42,002 nt of DNA, from assembly GCA_015501055.1 (NCBI GenBank), contig JADNYV010000300.1:1-42002 (forward strand). The letters are read 5' to 3'. This DNA is from Mucidula mucida (taxonomy: Eukaryota > Basidiomycota > Agaricomycetes > Agaricales > Physalacriaceae). Below are positions 12,571-22,371 of the stretch, one piece after another (the stretch's first letter is position 1; each line of letters opens with the position of its first letter). Below the pieces are notes generated by a model. The model did not search any database. It had not been told where the DNA came from and worked only from the letters and a program-made list of their open reading frames with translations. The position numbers and the translations under genes were made by a program.

Positions 12571-12893
12571 TGCGGTGGTGGTTGTGGTGGTGGTGAGAGT
12601 GTTGCTTGTGCTGTCGTCTTATATATACGTATGCGCGCCCATTGTTCTGGCCCTAGCAATGCATTTTCTAAATCAAGAATGCGTATGGTCCACACTGGCC
12701 TTTGTTCTCCCGATCATTGTCCAGCCACTGCATTGTCAAAACAAGAATCAAATTATAGTATTCACATTACAGGTATAGGGCTATTTGTCGCCGACGAACA
12801 AAGACACTGATAACCTGCGGAGGCGGCTGAAGGTTCCTTTATGTTTCAGAGACTTTGGCTGCGCGTTCTCTTGGCCTTGTAGCGCCACTGAAA
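12571..12893. other. Intergenic, simple-sequence leader
   Basis: Between two minus-strand genes. Positions 12568-12605 hold a GGTGGT-type low-complexity run (CCACCA on the gene strand). Nothing else was seen. Confidence 0.5.
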
Positions 12894-13721
12894 TTATGAG
12901 ACTATCAGTTCGTAGTCGTAGAAGGTAGACGACGGAGGCTCACGGTCGATACTTGGACGAGACTTGAGGTAGTGCGATTTGCGTGTCTTTAGAAGAGGAG
13001 GAGGATGTTCCGCCGATGTGCGAGGACTTGACCAGGCGGATGGTGGCGCAGAGGCAGGGTTCACGGCTTTTCGAAGATGAACATCTCGTTCAATTCGATG
13101 GGTATAGGATGACTTACAAGTACGCCCAGTCGTGCTGGGGATTGAGACACATTCAGAGGGCGTTGACTGTGGAGAGACAAGGGTGCGGCGAAACGAGGAG
13201 GGTGCAGAACTGTCGCGTCGTCTAGGGCTATGATGCAATAGAGACGCCTGATTTATCGATCTCGAAAGTCGCTGCGAATGTGCTTCTGGGGCCACTGCTG
13301 CAGTCATGGTTCTATAGATTACAGAGTCAGCTTTACGAGAGGCGGGTCGCTATAGCGGCTCACCTTCGATGCTCATTTCTCGACACAGGTTCAGGAGACG
13401 TAACGAAGGCTTCTGGAGGTCTAGCACTTCGATAGGTACAGTCAGGTGGGCCACGATGCGAAAGACAAGGAACATACACAGTGGCTCTTGGAACAGATTT
13501 TTTGGTGTTGCCGGACTCGTCATATTCCGGTACACGCTTGCGCTTGTCCATTCCGTGGCGCATCACCCAGGCGCGATAGGCGTCATCGTGTTGAGAAAGA
13601 GCAGGATATGCATGCACGTCTATCAAAGGAGCTCATACTTCAAAGCGCATTTATAAGAATTGTGAGCGAACTCACCCTGTGCGTGAAGCGGTTCTGTTTT
13701 GCCCCCAGTATGAATGTTCAT
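12894..13721 (-). CDS. Ser/Pro/Arg-rich hypothetical protein, four exons
   Basis: Minus-strand exons 13676-13721, 13478-13619, 13364-13426 and 12894-13311 join through three introns of 51-56 bp, all GT-AG, with every phase closing, to give about 222 residues. The start is ATG at 13721. Residues about 16-50 form the only ordered-looking part: a segment with AYRAWVMRHGMDKRKRVPEY, reminiscent of short conserved N-terminal motifs in other fungal unknowns. The remainder is rich in Ser, Pro, Arg and Thr (for example SLLHHSPRRRDSSAPSSF) and is probably disordered, with basic patches that could act as nuclear signals. No catalytic motif was seen and the function is unknown. The consistent splice structure is the main reason to accept it. 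Confidence 0.55.
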
Positions 13722-14666
13722 CGCGGGGGAGACAAGAGTCTTTGAAGGTGTCTATGTGTAAGGGAGGAAGTGATAAAAGAATAGGTTGTAGGGGAAGGAA
13801 AGTGTGGTTCTAGAAGGCCGTCGAACTCTATGTCCTTTTATCTATCACTGGTCAAACAAGGCCTTGTTCGAACAAAAACGGCCATCAAGGTTTTGATCAG
13901 CCAAACGTATGCCTTTGCTTCCGATTCAGGAACAAAATAAGAACGAAGAAGGAACGCGAAAAAGAGAAGAACTAGATAGAGGTTCGTGTAAGGACCCGTA
14001 AAAAGATAAAGAGGAATTTACAACTTCGAACTCGTTAGACTAAGGAAGCTCGAGAGCAAGGTGCAACGGCACGAGTGGCGACGTGACGGTCGTCGTGGTT
14101 GCGAAGACGGGGAAACGGACCGGATACCGTACTGCCTTTTTGGGCGTTCCGCCCTTTTAAACCTCCACGTGGCACGGAATTTGCTTAACTGATCTTGCGT
14201 CTTGGACCATCGTCAATCTTCCGCATATCACCCTGAACTTAGGCGCGTTCATGCTCACAGGACGGCCTAAGGGACGAATCTCTTTGCCGGCAGGAAAGAC
14301 CATAACAGCTTACTGCTTTACTCTAAACCTGCCTACTCATTTATGACACTGGGGCAGACCGCGGATTGATGACAGCGCAGTCCTTTCCTGGGATGTGTAG
14401 GACTACTACAAGCAGAATCACACAGTACAATGCCACGACTACGTACCGGCGATGCGGCTACCCTGTTTGGGTGACAATGCGATCGCTGGACCACCATTGT
14501 CCTGAACTGCCTGACCTAGACGAGGCGTCCACTAAATCTAAGTGCACACGACGAATTGCTTCTTTCCCCATTCCTTCAATTTGACTTGACAAGCCCGCAC
14601 GATAATCTTCACCATTACTCTTACATTCACCCTCCCTTTAACGGAGTCTTGTTACATTGCATGACC
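13722..14666. other. Intergenic, purine-rich; no gene seen
   Basis: Positions about 13770-14050 are strongly purine-rich on the plus strand (GAAGAAGGAACG-like text), with small palindromes such as CAAGGCCTTG near 13868. A short hairpin GGGCG-TTC-CGCCC followed by T residues lies near 14140-14156. The right end must hold the old promoter of pseudogene A. Confidence 0.45.
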
Positions 14667-15586
14667 ATGTCCCTCTCTCTCGAAGATATCAGCGTCTTGC
14701 GTTCATTTCGTGGGGCACTGGATGTGCATATCATTCAAGAGACATCGTTATCTGCAAGTCATCACTCTCTCGCCTTTTTTGTCCATATCTTAAGTCATTA
14801 CTTAGCTCGACAATCTGGAGTGCGTCTGGGGTCTTCACGGCGGCTAAGTCATCTCGTACTTCGATTTGGTACCGGGGGAAAGTACTTCGACGTAAGCTCC
14901 TCTCTATATAGAGAACATTCAAGAACTGACGTTCCTCCTCTAGTTCAACCAGAGCTGAAGAAGGCCATCGCGTCTGAACAAGTCGCCTTGTGTCCTCCGA
15001 ATGCTTTGGCCAGAAATCTTGCCGAACTCCAGGACCGAAACATTAAGCAACCCATATCTGCCAGGCAAATGTTCACATCGGTGTGTACATAGCTTATCAC
15101 CGCTTCGAAACACTGCTGATTCTTTCATCTTGATAGGTATCTCCCTTCCAATTATACGAATATCGTATCGTACCGTTGCTCGAGAGCGTCACCCTGTACG
15201 CCGCGATCCCACCACCCGCAGTGTCAAGCAATATCAGACTTTTTCCTCTTGTTCACATGCACAGCCAATTCTGCCTTTGTGCTCTCATTCGGGAGCGAAG
15301 GTCCTTCCGACGACATCAGGTCTAAACTTTGTTCTGAAATGCGATGTATGAGTGCCTCCAACCGTGGCAGACCGCCTGTCCGCCTCTCGAGTTTTACGGG
15401 GCTTCCTACGTTGGAGAGTTTGAGAGAAGCGTCCCTATGAAGTACCGTCAGCTGCTTCCGAAGACCGATTCTGTGATCAAGGTGGTCAATCCAGACGACG
15501 CGGAGCCCACTTTGAAGCGGCGCAAGCGAAGACGTAGATGCCACCAAGGCACCCTCAGACGCTCCCACGGCGGCCAAGGCCGTTGA
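14667..15586 (+). pseudogene. Family member A, decayed
   Basis: It aligns along its length with intact members B and D: same start (MSLSLEDISV-like), same exon-1 length (87 bases, 14667-14753, here with a GC donor), then QPELKKAI, the ALCPPNAL block, NIKQPISARQMF and YEYRIVPL. A Gln codon in exon 2 has become TAA, and at least two frame changes follow YEYRIVPL, so RDPTTRSV, AFVLSFGSEG and LEFYGASYVGEFERSV fall in different frames. The end still carries KRRKRRRR-like basic sequence but lacks the long 24-bp repeat tail of B. It is a degenerate copy, more diverged from B than D is. Confidence 0.8.
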
Positions 15587-16329
15587 TTTGGAGGCCAAAG
15601 AGACGCGGCACAAGGTGAACGTTTTCGAAGACTCCGTAGATGCCGCGAAAGTTACCAGCCACTCCATTGATGTCTTTTGGCTCGCGCAGGAGCAGACGAA
15701 TACGAGGTCATAGATTCATAGCACTTCATCCTTCTCTATCAACGTGCTGTTATCATCTTATCATTATTGTATGTACAAAATATCCTGCTTCACAAATACA
15801 GAGCTCGAAGCTTAAGAAGCGAAGAACACAGAACATTCAGCAGTGTGCCTCTCTCTACCAGCCAAGGTCCATGTGCTTGTCAAACAACAGAAGGGAGGCT
15901 ATCATATGGCCCGCCTTAACGACATGGATCCGCTGCCATCCGGCAGTTTAAAAGGTGGTATGTCATCGATCTGACTCCAGTGGACCGCGGGAGGGAAGCT
16001 AGATTCTGGGATGAAAGGATAGGAAGTGCTGTAAGTGTGATGTGATTTCTTCGGCAGCGATGGATAGGGCTGATCTACAATTTGTAGACCGACTCCGATA
16101 CGTAACACTGGCAGACTTCAAGTGGGCTCGGCGAGCCCTGTACTTACGCATCATCGAAGCACTCTGAATGCGGTGAATGCGAAGTGAGGTGGACAAAGCT
16201 CACTGCAGGTATATGAGTTGACGTCGCGTATTGTTGAAAAATCACATAGTGAAGGAGACACGCATCCCGTATGTGCTGTTACTCCCATGTATTTTGGGTA
16301 ACTACTTCAACGTTGGATTATTGCGCGTT
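15587..16329. other. Intergenic with a weak minus-strand exon pair
   Basis: A minus-strand frame at 15902-16074 (reads QPYPSLPKKSHHTYSTSYPF and onward) can be joined over a GTAAGT intron (16075-16147) to a very short upstream exon ending at 16148. It looks protein-like but has no convincing start codon and no family that I know. Otherwise nothing was seen. Confidence 0.3.
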
Positions 16330-16431
16330 CACCGTGAGCATTGCAGAGCAGGAGCGCGGTCCGGAGTGAAATTGAAACCCCGACGCGAATTGCCGAAGTG
16401 GACCAAAGTTGTCTTTTCCCTCTGATCACTG

Positions 16432-17099
16432 GAGACCATTCACCCCACCGGGATGCAATATTGCACGAACTAACACCACACATACCCGCTGGAAACCACG
16501 GTTGAAATTAGTGACATCGGCACCTTTGCCTTGACAGATAGAAATAGGACCAAGAGGCTCGCAGCAATTGCGGCAGGAGCGGCGAGGAGTGAAAGAGCGG
16601 CTGGGAGATTGACTAGGAGAATTTAAAAGACTGTTAAGATTCATGGGGACGACACTCGACAATGAACTGCACACACCTGGCTTTATACTGGGTAGCCCGA
16701 CTCTTCTCGAAGACGATACTGCCTAAAGTGGCTGCTAATATTCCTCAGTTTATGCGCCCGACTAGAGACGAGCGCGCCTGGTCTCATCGTTGAGGTCGCC
16801 GACATGTTTCAGGGGGCCGGTAAAAAGTATTAACAAAAAGCGGGTTTATTGGGTCTGTAACGATACATTCTAGAGAGCGGAGTAGCTGTATACAGCATCA
16901 GCGACGACAGAGGGCATGGGAGCCCGCCTGGAGCCCGCTGCGCGCATTTGCGACGACGCTGGAGGTGACTCGACGTGATGGGTGTGGACAACGTGGGCGA
17001 GGGTCTAGACAGAAATGGGGCCGAGGTGGCACTGCGGGGAACGCCGAGCCAGGCACAGTTTCGCGTGCAATATTGCGGCCCAGTGGGTTGAACCTACTG
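16432..17099. mobile_element. hAT-type non-autonomous DNA element, 668 bp
   Basis: The element is bounded by a perfect 8-bp direct repeat, GATCACTG, at 16424-16431 and 17100-17107. Its ends are imperfect inverted repeats of about 40 bp: the right end read inward starts CAGTAGGTTCAACCCACTGG and the left starts GAGACCATTCACCCCACCGG, and both continue into GCAATATTGCACG. An 8-bp target duplication and a CAG terminus are the marks of the hAT superfamily. The matching inverted copy near 30330 lacks the element, which gives an empty-site control. It has no transposase-sized frame, so it must have been moved in trans. Confidence 0.85.
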
Positions 17100-17506
17100 G
17101 ATCACTGTGCAGTCCTAAATGTCGGTCGTCGATGCAGGAATCTTTCTGCAACTCTTGCTTGTTCTAACTCATTTCTCTCATCCCCGGACTGTCAACCACT
17201 AGGGCCGGTGTACTACTATACTGCTAAGGGTATCGATACGTCGCGCTGGCATCGCTATCGGAGCATACAAAGAAATACAGAACAGTGGACATGGGTCATT
17301 TTCCCCCCATGTGTATTGGGGAAACTGTGGCCAAAATTTTATCAATTCGGCAGACAATGCCCTTTTCCTAATTAGCAAAACAAAGGCAGGGGGATGTGGA
17401 CGCACTCAACAACGTGGACTGCCAAAAAGCACATGGCAACTGGCCTTTGTTTTCGCGCAGGTGCCAATGGGCCTTTCAACACCTGATCCTCTCTCCCACA
17501 TCTACC

Positions 17507-18754
17507 ATGTCTATGTCTCTCGAAAACATCAACGTTTCGCTCTCCTTCGATGATGAAGTCGACGTTTCACTGATGCAGTCGACGAGTATCTCGGTTCGTT
17601 CACATTTTTTGTTTGAATCTAAATACTAAATGTCCACCACGTTAGCTCGACACGCTGGAATTTCTCTGGGGCCTCCACCGTGGTCAAATCGGCTCGTATA
17701 CAAGTCTTCCCGCAAATTCTCTGAGACGTGAGTTCCTATGTCCCATTAACGAGCACCAATGGATTGTTTGTCTGCAGTCCAACCCGCGCTCAAGAAAGCC
17801 ATCCAACACGAACAAGTCGCGTTGCTGCCCCCAATCGCTGTACTCAAGAAACTCTTCGACCTTCAAACGCGAAACTCCAAGGCGCCTTTTGACAATAGGC
17901 AAATCTTCACCGAGGTGCGCGGAGTCCTCTCGCTCTTCTCCTCATATACCATTCTAAATCCCCTCCAGATAATCCCTTTCCAGTCATACGAGTACCGCAT
18001 CGTGCCCTTGAAAAATCTCTCCTTCTATATCCGCGATCCCACCACACGTAAAGTCTCCCCAATCAAGACTACATCTCTCCCCTCTTTCAAATGTGACGCC
18101 CATCCTGCCTTTGTCCTCGCTTATGCGTCTGACGGCCTCATCTTCCCGCCGACAATCGCGCAAAATCAGCTCAAGCCGTTGGGCAATAAGCTGGCCGAAT
18201 GCCTGATGCTTTGGAATAGTACGGCGGCTGTGCCACTGGAGTTTTACAAGGGCTCGTGGGTGGGCGAATTTGGAAGGAGTGTGCCCGCCAAGTGGAAGAG
18301 TCTTCTACCGAAGGAGGCTCCGGTTAAAGTGGTCGTCAAGAAAGACGAGAAGGAGGACGAGCCTACGGTAAAGAGACGCAAGTTGGATGTGGAAGTTGTC
18401 GTCGCTGATGTCAAAGACTCGGCTGTCGCCGAAAAGACAGAGAGCATCGCCATCGACAAGTCAAAGGGCACCGTCATCGACAAGTCAAAGGGCATCGCTA
18501 TCGACAAGCCAAAGGGTGCCACCGTCACCGACAAGCCACAGGGCACCGCCGTCGACAAGCCAAAGGGTACCACCGTCGACAAGTCCAAACGAACCGCCGT
18601 CAGCAAGACAAAGCGCACCGCCATCCGCAAGGCAGACAGCACCATCGTAGACAGATTAGACCGCACCGTCGTCGACAAATCAGACGCTGGCGTCGTCGAG
18701 TCGGCTCAAATGAAAGTGGCGAATGGGAAGGGCTCGAAGCGTAAGAGGACGTAG
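17507..18754 (+). CDS. Unnamed family member B, intact, four exons
   Basis: Exons 17507-17593, 17646-17727, 17778-17914 and 17969-18754 give 363 residues with closed phases. Exon borders agree with members A and D. The first two thirds look like a compact fold: a short N-terminal strand region (MSMSLENINVSLSF), a helical block (QPALKKAIQHEQVALLPP), then YEYRIVPLKNLSFYIRDP and LEFYKGSWVGEFGRSVPAKW. The last third is basic and repetitive, beginning with KRRK (a likely nuclear signal), running through about ten 8-residue repeats of the type IDKSKGTV, and ending GKGSKRKRT. I do not recognise the family and propose no function beyond probable nuclear location. Member D is about 95 percent identical. 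The upstream region is shared with D, so both probably share control. Confidence 0.8.
18449..18685 (+). repeat. 24-bp coding minisatellite in gene B
   Basis: About ten head-to-tail units of roughly 24 bp, consensus near GTCGACAAGTCAAAGGGCACC with a three-base spacer, each coding eight residues (one unit has 27 bp). They stay in frame and encode a Lys-rich tail. The copy in gene D is 51 bp shorter. Confidence 0.85.
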
Positions 18755-19092
18755 CTTGGCGATGGTTTCCCTATTTCCTGATTTATGCTACCTTATTCTC
18801 ATTATCACTGTAAATATGCCACGTTTCATACTAAATAACGACTTCAACGATATGCCTTTATCATCGGTATACAGATAAAGATTTTCTTGGGCGTCACTTG
18901 AGGAAGCGCGTCAATAAAGGCGGAGTCACTGAAGGAGAGATTCATATGAAGGGCGGTAAGCGAGATCTACGAGCAGATTGGCTCTTTAATAAACAACGCT
19001 CTCTGGTACTCCTCTTGCTTCAGAGATGCACGGGATGCATATAAATATATGTCTATGATAAGCCACTACTACAACAAAGAAAGAACTACCGT

Positions 19093-19674
19093 CTACCTCC
19101 CCTCCCTTTCAAGAGCAATACCCTGCGACACCCACCTCTTCATGTTCTGCTCCTCCCACACCTTGGTCATCCCTTCGCCCCCGTTTATCCCTTTCACCAC
19201 GCCCCGTTCAGCCCAATCCTCTTCCTCCAGAAACACCTCCGTGCTCTCCCACATACCCAAATAGCTGACCTCCTCATTCCCATCATTGTAGCGATAATAG
19301 TTGTTATCGCCCGCCTTGACAATGAGCACTGCAGGATCGTCGAGCGAATAGAGAATGGGGGTAATAGGCGCGGCGAGCGCATACCGCCCTATATGCGTGA
19401 GCTGGATACGACCAGCGTCGTAGAGCGCGCGGCCCGGGAGGAGCGCATCCATGAGGGGTGTATGTGTCCAAAGGCATGACCAGCCTTGCGGCGATAGGAG
19501 CGCGTCGTTGTTCCATGTCTGCGTAACCTCACTGGGCAGGCGCTGCCATGGGTACTTTTTCAGCGCACGCTACGTGACAGCTTTCGGTTACCGTCCACGA
19601 TAAGAGTCAGAAAGAGAAAGACGTACGAGTTTCTTTGCGAGTACACCGTCTATGGTTCCGAGCTCTGCGGCTGT
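19093..19674 (-). CDS. Hypothetical protein, at least two exons, 5' end unresolved
   Basis: The last exon (19093-19569) and the one before it (end at 19627, reading AELGTIDGVLAKKL) join cleanly over a GTACGT-TAG intron at 19570-19626. The main exon is a good protein: KKYPWQRLPSEVTQTWNNDA, then a region rich in Tyr and Asp (NNYYRYNDGNEEVSYLGMWE) and an acidic EVFLEEEDW. Upstream, around 19675-19800, I could not fix the start; a stop lies in frame just before and another short exon is likely. It resembles conserved fungal unknowns. I see no catalytic motif. Its stop codon coincides with the inner edge of the left duplication arm. Confidence 0.6.
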
Positions 19675-20485
19675 GTGCGGTTCTCATGGTGGCGGTATTG
19701 AAAGTCTCGCGAAGATGGAAGGTGACGAGAGCTCTAGATGCACCAGAGCTTTTGTGCTCTGAATTCGGTGAGCAGTATGCCGGAAACGCATAGGGCTCAC
19801 TTGAATAGGCGCTTTCAGGACTCCCACCATCTCAAGGTAGATAGATGTCTTTCAATCACCAATTTTTTCAGCCATCCAGATCTAGCCTTGCCACAGAGAA
19901 GACAAGAGATAAGGCTCACATAGTTATTCTATCTCCACAGTCCGACCATCGCTTTCGTGTTGAACCCCATTTCTGTGAGCCGTCGGGGTGCCTCGGAATT
20001 GTTTGTAACCAGTCGGGTGTTTTAGGATGCCCTATCGAATGCCTCTCATCCTCGTCTTGGATTCAGCCCGAGAACCTCCGGCACCTCCACTTTACAACGT
20101 GTAAGACACGTAAGATCGATTCCGCTCATATCATTGGAGCAATGGCATGGAAATACAGTCTACAGGCCAGTCATATTGGCATAGGTGCGTTAAATTGTCT
20201 ACGCGTCAGAACAATCAGATGACGTCGCGCGTCTCATCGCCGGTCATCAAACCCAGTCCGACAGGCACCCATTGACGCGCTGTGCTCTTGGTCTACGAAA
20301 GGCGGAGTGGCGCAGTAAAATGCCACCGATGATATGTTTGGATGCCCATGCGATCGGCGTGGACTGGGCAAGCCGTGGACTACCCAAACAAGACCCACAT
20401 GATGAATCGCCTTTGTTCACGCACAGCATAAATATTCCACCACGTCAACCGTCCTCATCACGCTCAACGCCCCAACCATAACATC
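19675..20485. other. Intergenic, upstream of pseudogene C
   Basis: It includes the missing 5' exon(s) of the minus gene. The right part (about 20340-20480) resembles the promoter of gene B (GCCTTTGTTCACGCACAG against GCCTTTGTTTTCGCGCAG), as expected for a family member. No other gene was seen. Confidence 0.45.
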
Positions 20486-21125
20486 ATGTCTATTTTCTCG
20501 ATGATATTCATGTCTCGCGTTCTTTCACTGGAGCACTGAATGTACTTATCTAAGAGACGTCTTTATCAGTCAGTTCTAATAGTCGCGTCTTCCTCTACAC
20601 TCCTAATAACGCATTTTCGATCAGACACCTTGGAATTCGTATGGGGCCTCAATCGGGTCCAAATCATGTCATACTTCAACTTAGTACCAACGTTCTTCGA
20701 AGTCAGTGCCCGCGCGTAGCCAGGAAACTCCATAGCTGATTGCTTCTACATAGTTCAACCAAAGCCGAAGAAGGCCATCGAACTAGAGAAAGTCGCATTG
20801 TGTCCCCGAATGCTGTAGTCAAGAAGATCGTTGCAAGAGCAAAACATGAAGTCGACCCTCTCGAAGCGACGCATGTTTATTGAGGTACGTCCTCAGCCAT
20901 AAAACTGCTTCCTGCCACATCAAATGATCAAATACCGTCAGCTACTTCCGAGCGGTACCCATGGTTGTTGATTCGGACGACGAGTCTGAGGACTTGCGGC
21001 CTACTTTCAAGGGGAGGACGGTAGTAGAGGGCGAGTGCGTGGATGTTGACTTGGACTTAGTGGACAGTGTAGAGGCGGCACTGACACGAACGCGCCGGAA
21101 GATGGAGAGGCGCAAGAGGCTGTAG
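20486..21125 (+). pseudogene. Family member C, decayed
   Basis: It keeps the family order in broken form: a start like ATGTCTATTTTCTCG, then GACACCTTGGAATTCGTATGG (B exon 2), TTCAACCAAAGCCGAAGAAGG (B exon 3), an FIE-like exon end and GTACGT donor, then a jump straight to YRQLLP and an acidic-to-basic tail ending RRKMERRKRL. The middle of exon 4 is deleted and several stops occur. It shares YRQLLP with member A rather than the KWKSLLP of B and D, so C and A are closer to each other. Confidence 0.72.
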
Positions 21126-22312
21126 ACGCCCTGTGTACTCATTTCCTCCCTTTTTTGACATCCCCTCGTCGTTTACATCATGAAAACAGTCAACTATAGG
21201 CTATAGATCATATCTCATAGACACCCATGCCGTACAATAGAAGAATTTGAACAATACGTGACTTGTCCCGTATGAAGAAATTGGAGTACGTTGACATCGA
21301 CTTGTCCTGCTGACCGCGTGCCTCTCTAGGAGCAGATCTCGCCTTACCCCTTGAGCATGTGCCATCTCTCGTCTTGTTCTTGCGCTGGATAGTCGGAGTG
21401 TATTTCGAGAACAACGTTGATGTCCAAGTCAGGCCCGACACCGGATGACCGGTCCGGTAGGTTTATACTCTTCGTTTCAACCCTCATGGCGCCTTTTCAC
21501 GAATAGCTAGAAGCGACGACTCCTTGTGCAGCATTCTCCAACGATTTGAGGACACCCACTTCCACCACATGCCTGCACCTAACTACTTTGGGTATCATTA
21601 GGGTGGAATTATGTCGCTTCCTTCTTCGAACACATGGTCTAAAGGCGCGTTATCTAAGCAGCTCCTTGTGCGACCTGTGACGATTGATGATAGACACCCA
21701 TCCTCCACCCTACGAGTCCATTTCTGGCAATAAAACATACACGCCACCGCCTCCCTCCGAGATGCAACCGTCTGAAGCTATATTCTACCTCATGCCGAGC
21801 TAATCCTGTATCGAAGAGCAACTGCGCGCCTCCACATGTGTTTGTTCGCTTAACGTTGCTTCATTTTTTCTCTCCAGCACGACCCCAGAAGGTGCGGCAA
21901 GAATATCAGATGGCAGAAGTCGCCCTAGTTTCGTTGACACTGCTTCCTTGGGAGCTTACCTTGATAGACGCATGCACCACTCTAACTCGGATAATACCAT
22001 CGCAGAGATCTCCTACACGGTAATCGTGACCGTAAGATGCCTAGCTTCATCCGAGCAAGACTCCGACAAAACGATTCCATCGATAGTCATTCCTCTTTGA
22101 ATTATCTACACGTAGGGATTCCATACATTCGGAACGAGCCAGCAAATCATGCCACCAGCGAATTCATGCGCTGTAATGGTGTGCTTATCGCCAGGAAACA
22201 CGACTCCAATGCTTCAGTTATTCACGTGTTGACGTCGCGATTTTAGATTACGCCTCCAAAACCCATGCACCATCCTTCCGGGCTTCTTGCGCGCGCGTCC
22301 TTGACATCGGTC
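21126..22312. other. Intergenic, no gene seen
   Basis: 1.2 kb with only short overlapping frames and no motif. It must contain the promoter of the ferric reductase gene. I saw no convincing iron-regulator cluster by eye. Confidence 0.45.
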
Positions 22313-22320
22313 TTTAAATA
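22313..22320 (+). promoter_or_regulatory. TATA-like box of the ferric reductase gene
   Basis: TTTAAATA lies 52 bases before the ATG at 22372, close to the spacing seen for the TATA box at 3296. Confidence 0.4.
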
Positions 22321-22371
22321 CCTACCTACCTGGTTGCGAGCACACCGCAGACTCTACCCTCCTCTTGCAAC

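Larger units (their letters stand above)
16330..19098 (+). repeat. Left arm of a large inverted duplication (B locus)
   Basis: This arm matches the reverse complement of about 28342-30425 through promoter, gene and 3' flank. Shared landmarks, in order, are AATTGCCGAAGTGGA near 16390, GTATCGATACGTCGCGCTGG near 17230, gene B, AATAAAGGCGGAGTCACTGA near 18913, and TAAGCCACTACT near 19058. Without the 668-bp element and its extra target copy, the arm is about 2.09 kb, like the right arm. Divergence is a few percent in the coding part and more in the flanks. The inner edge falls near 19100, at the stop codon of the minus-strand gene at 19093. Confidence 0.88.

Noticed and set aside
14140..14156. 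GGGCG-TTC-CGCCC hairpin followed by T residues, like a bacterial terminator
   Set aside because: The window is eukaryotic; such terminators do not apply, and the stem is only five pairs.
16426..16674. Minus-strand 82-codon open frame inside the hAT-type element
   Set aside because: Low-complexity text, no transposase motif, and it spans the terminal inverted repeat; likely chance.
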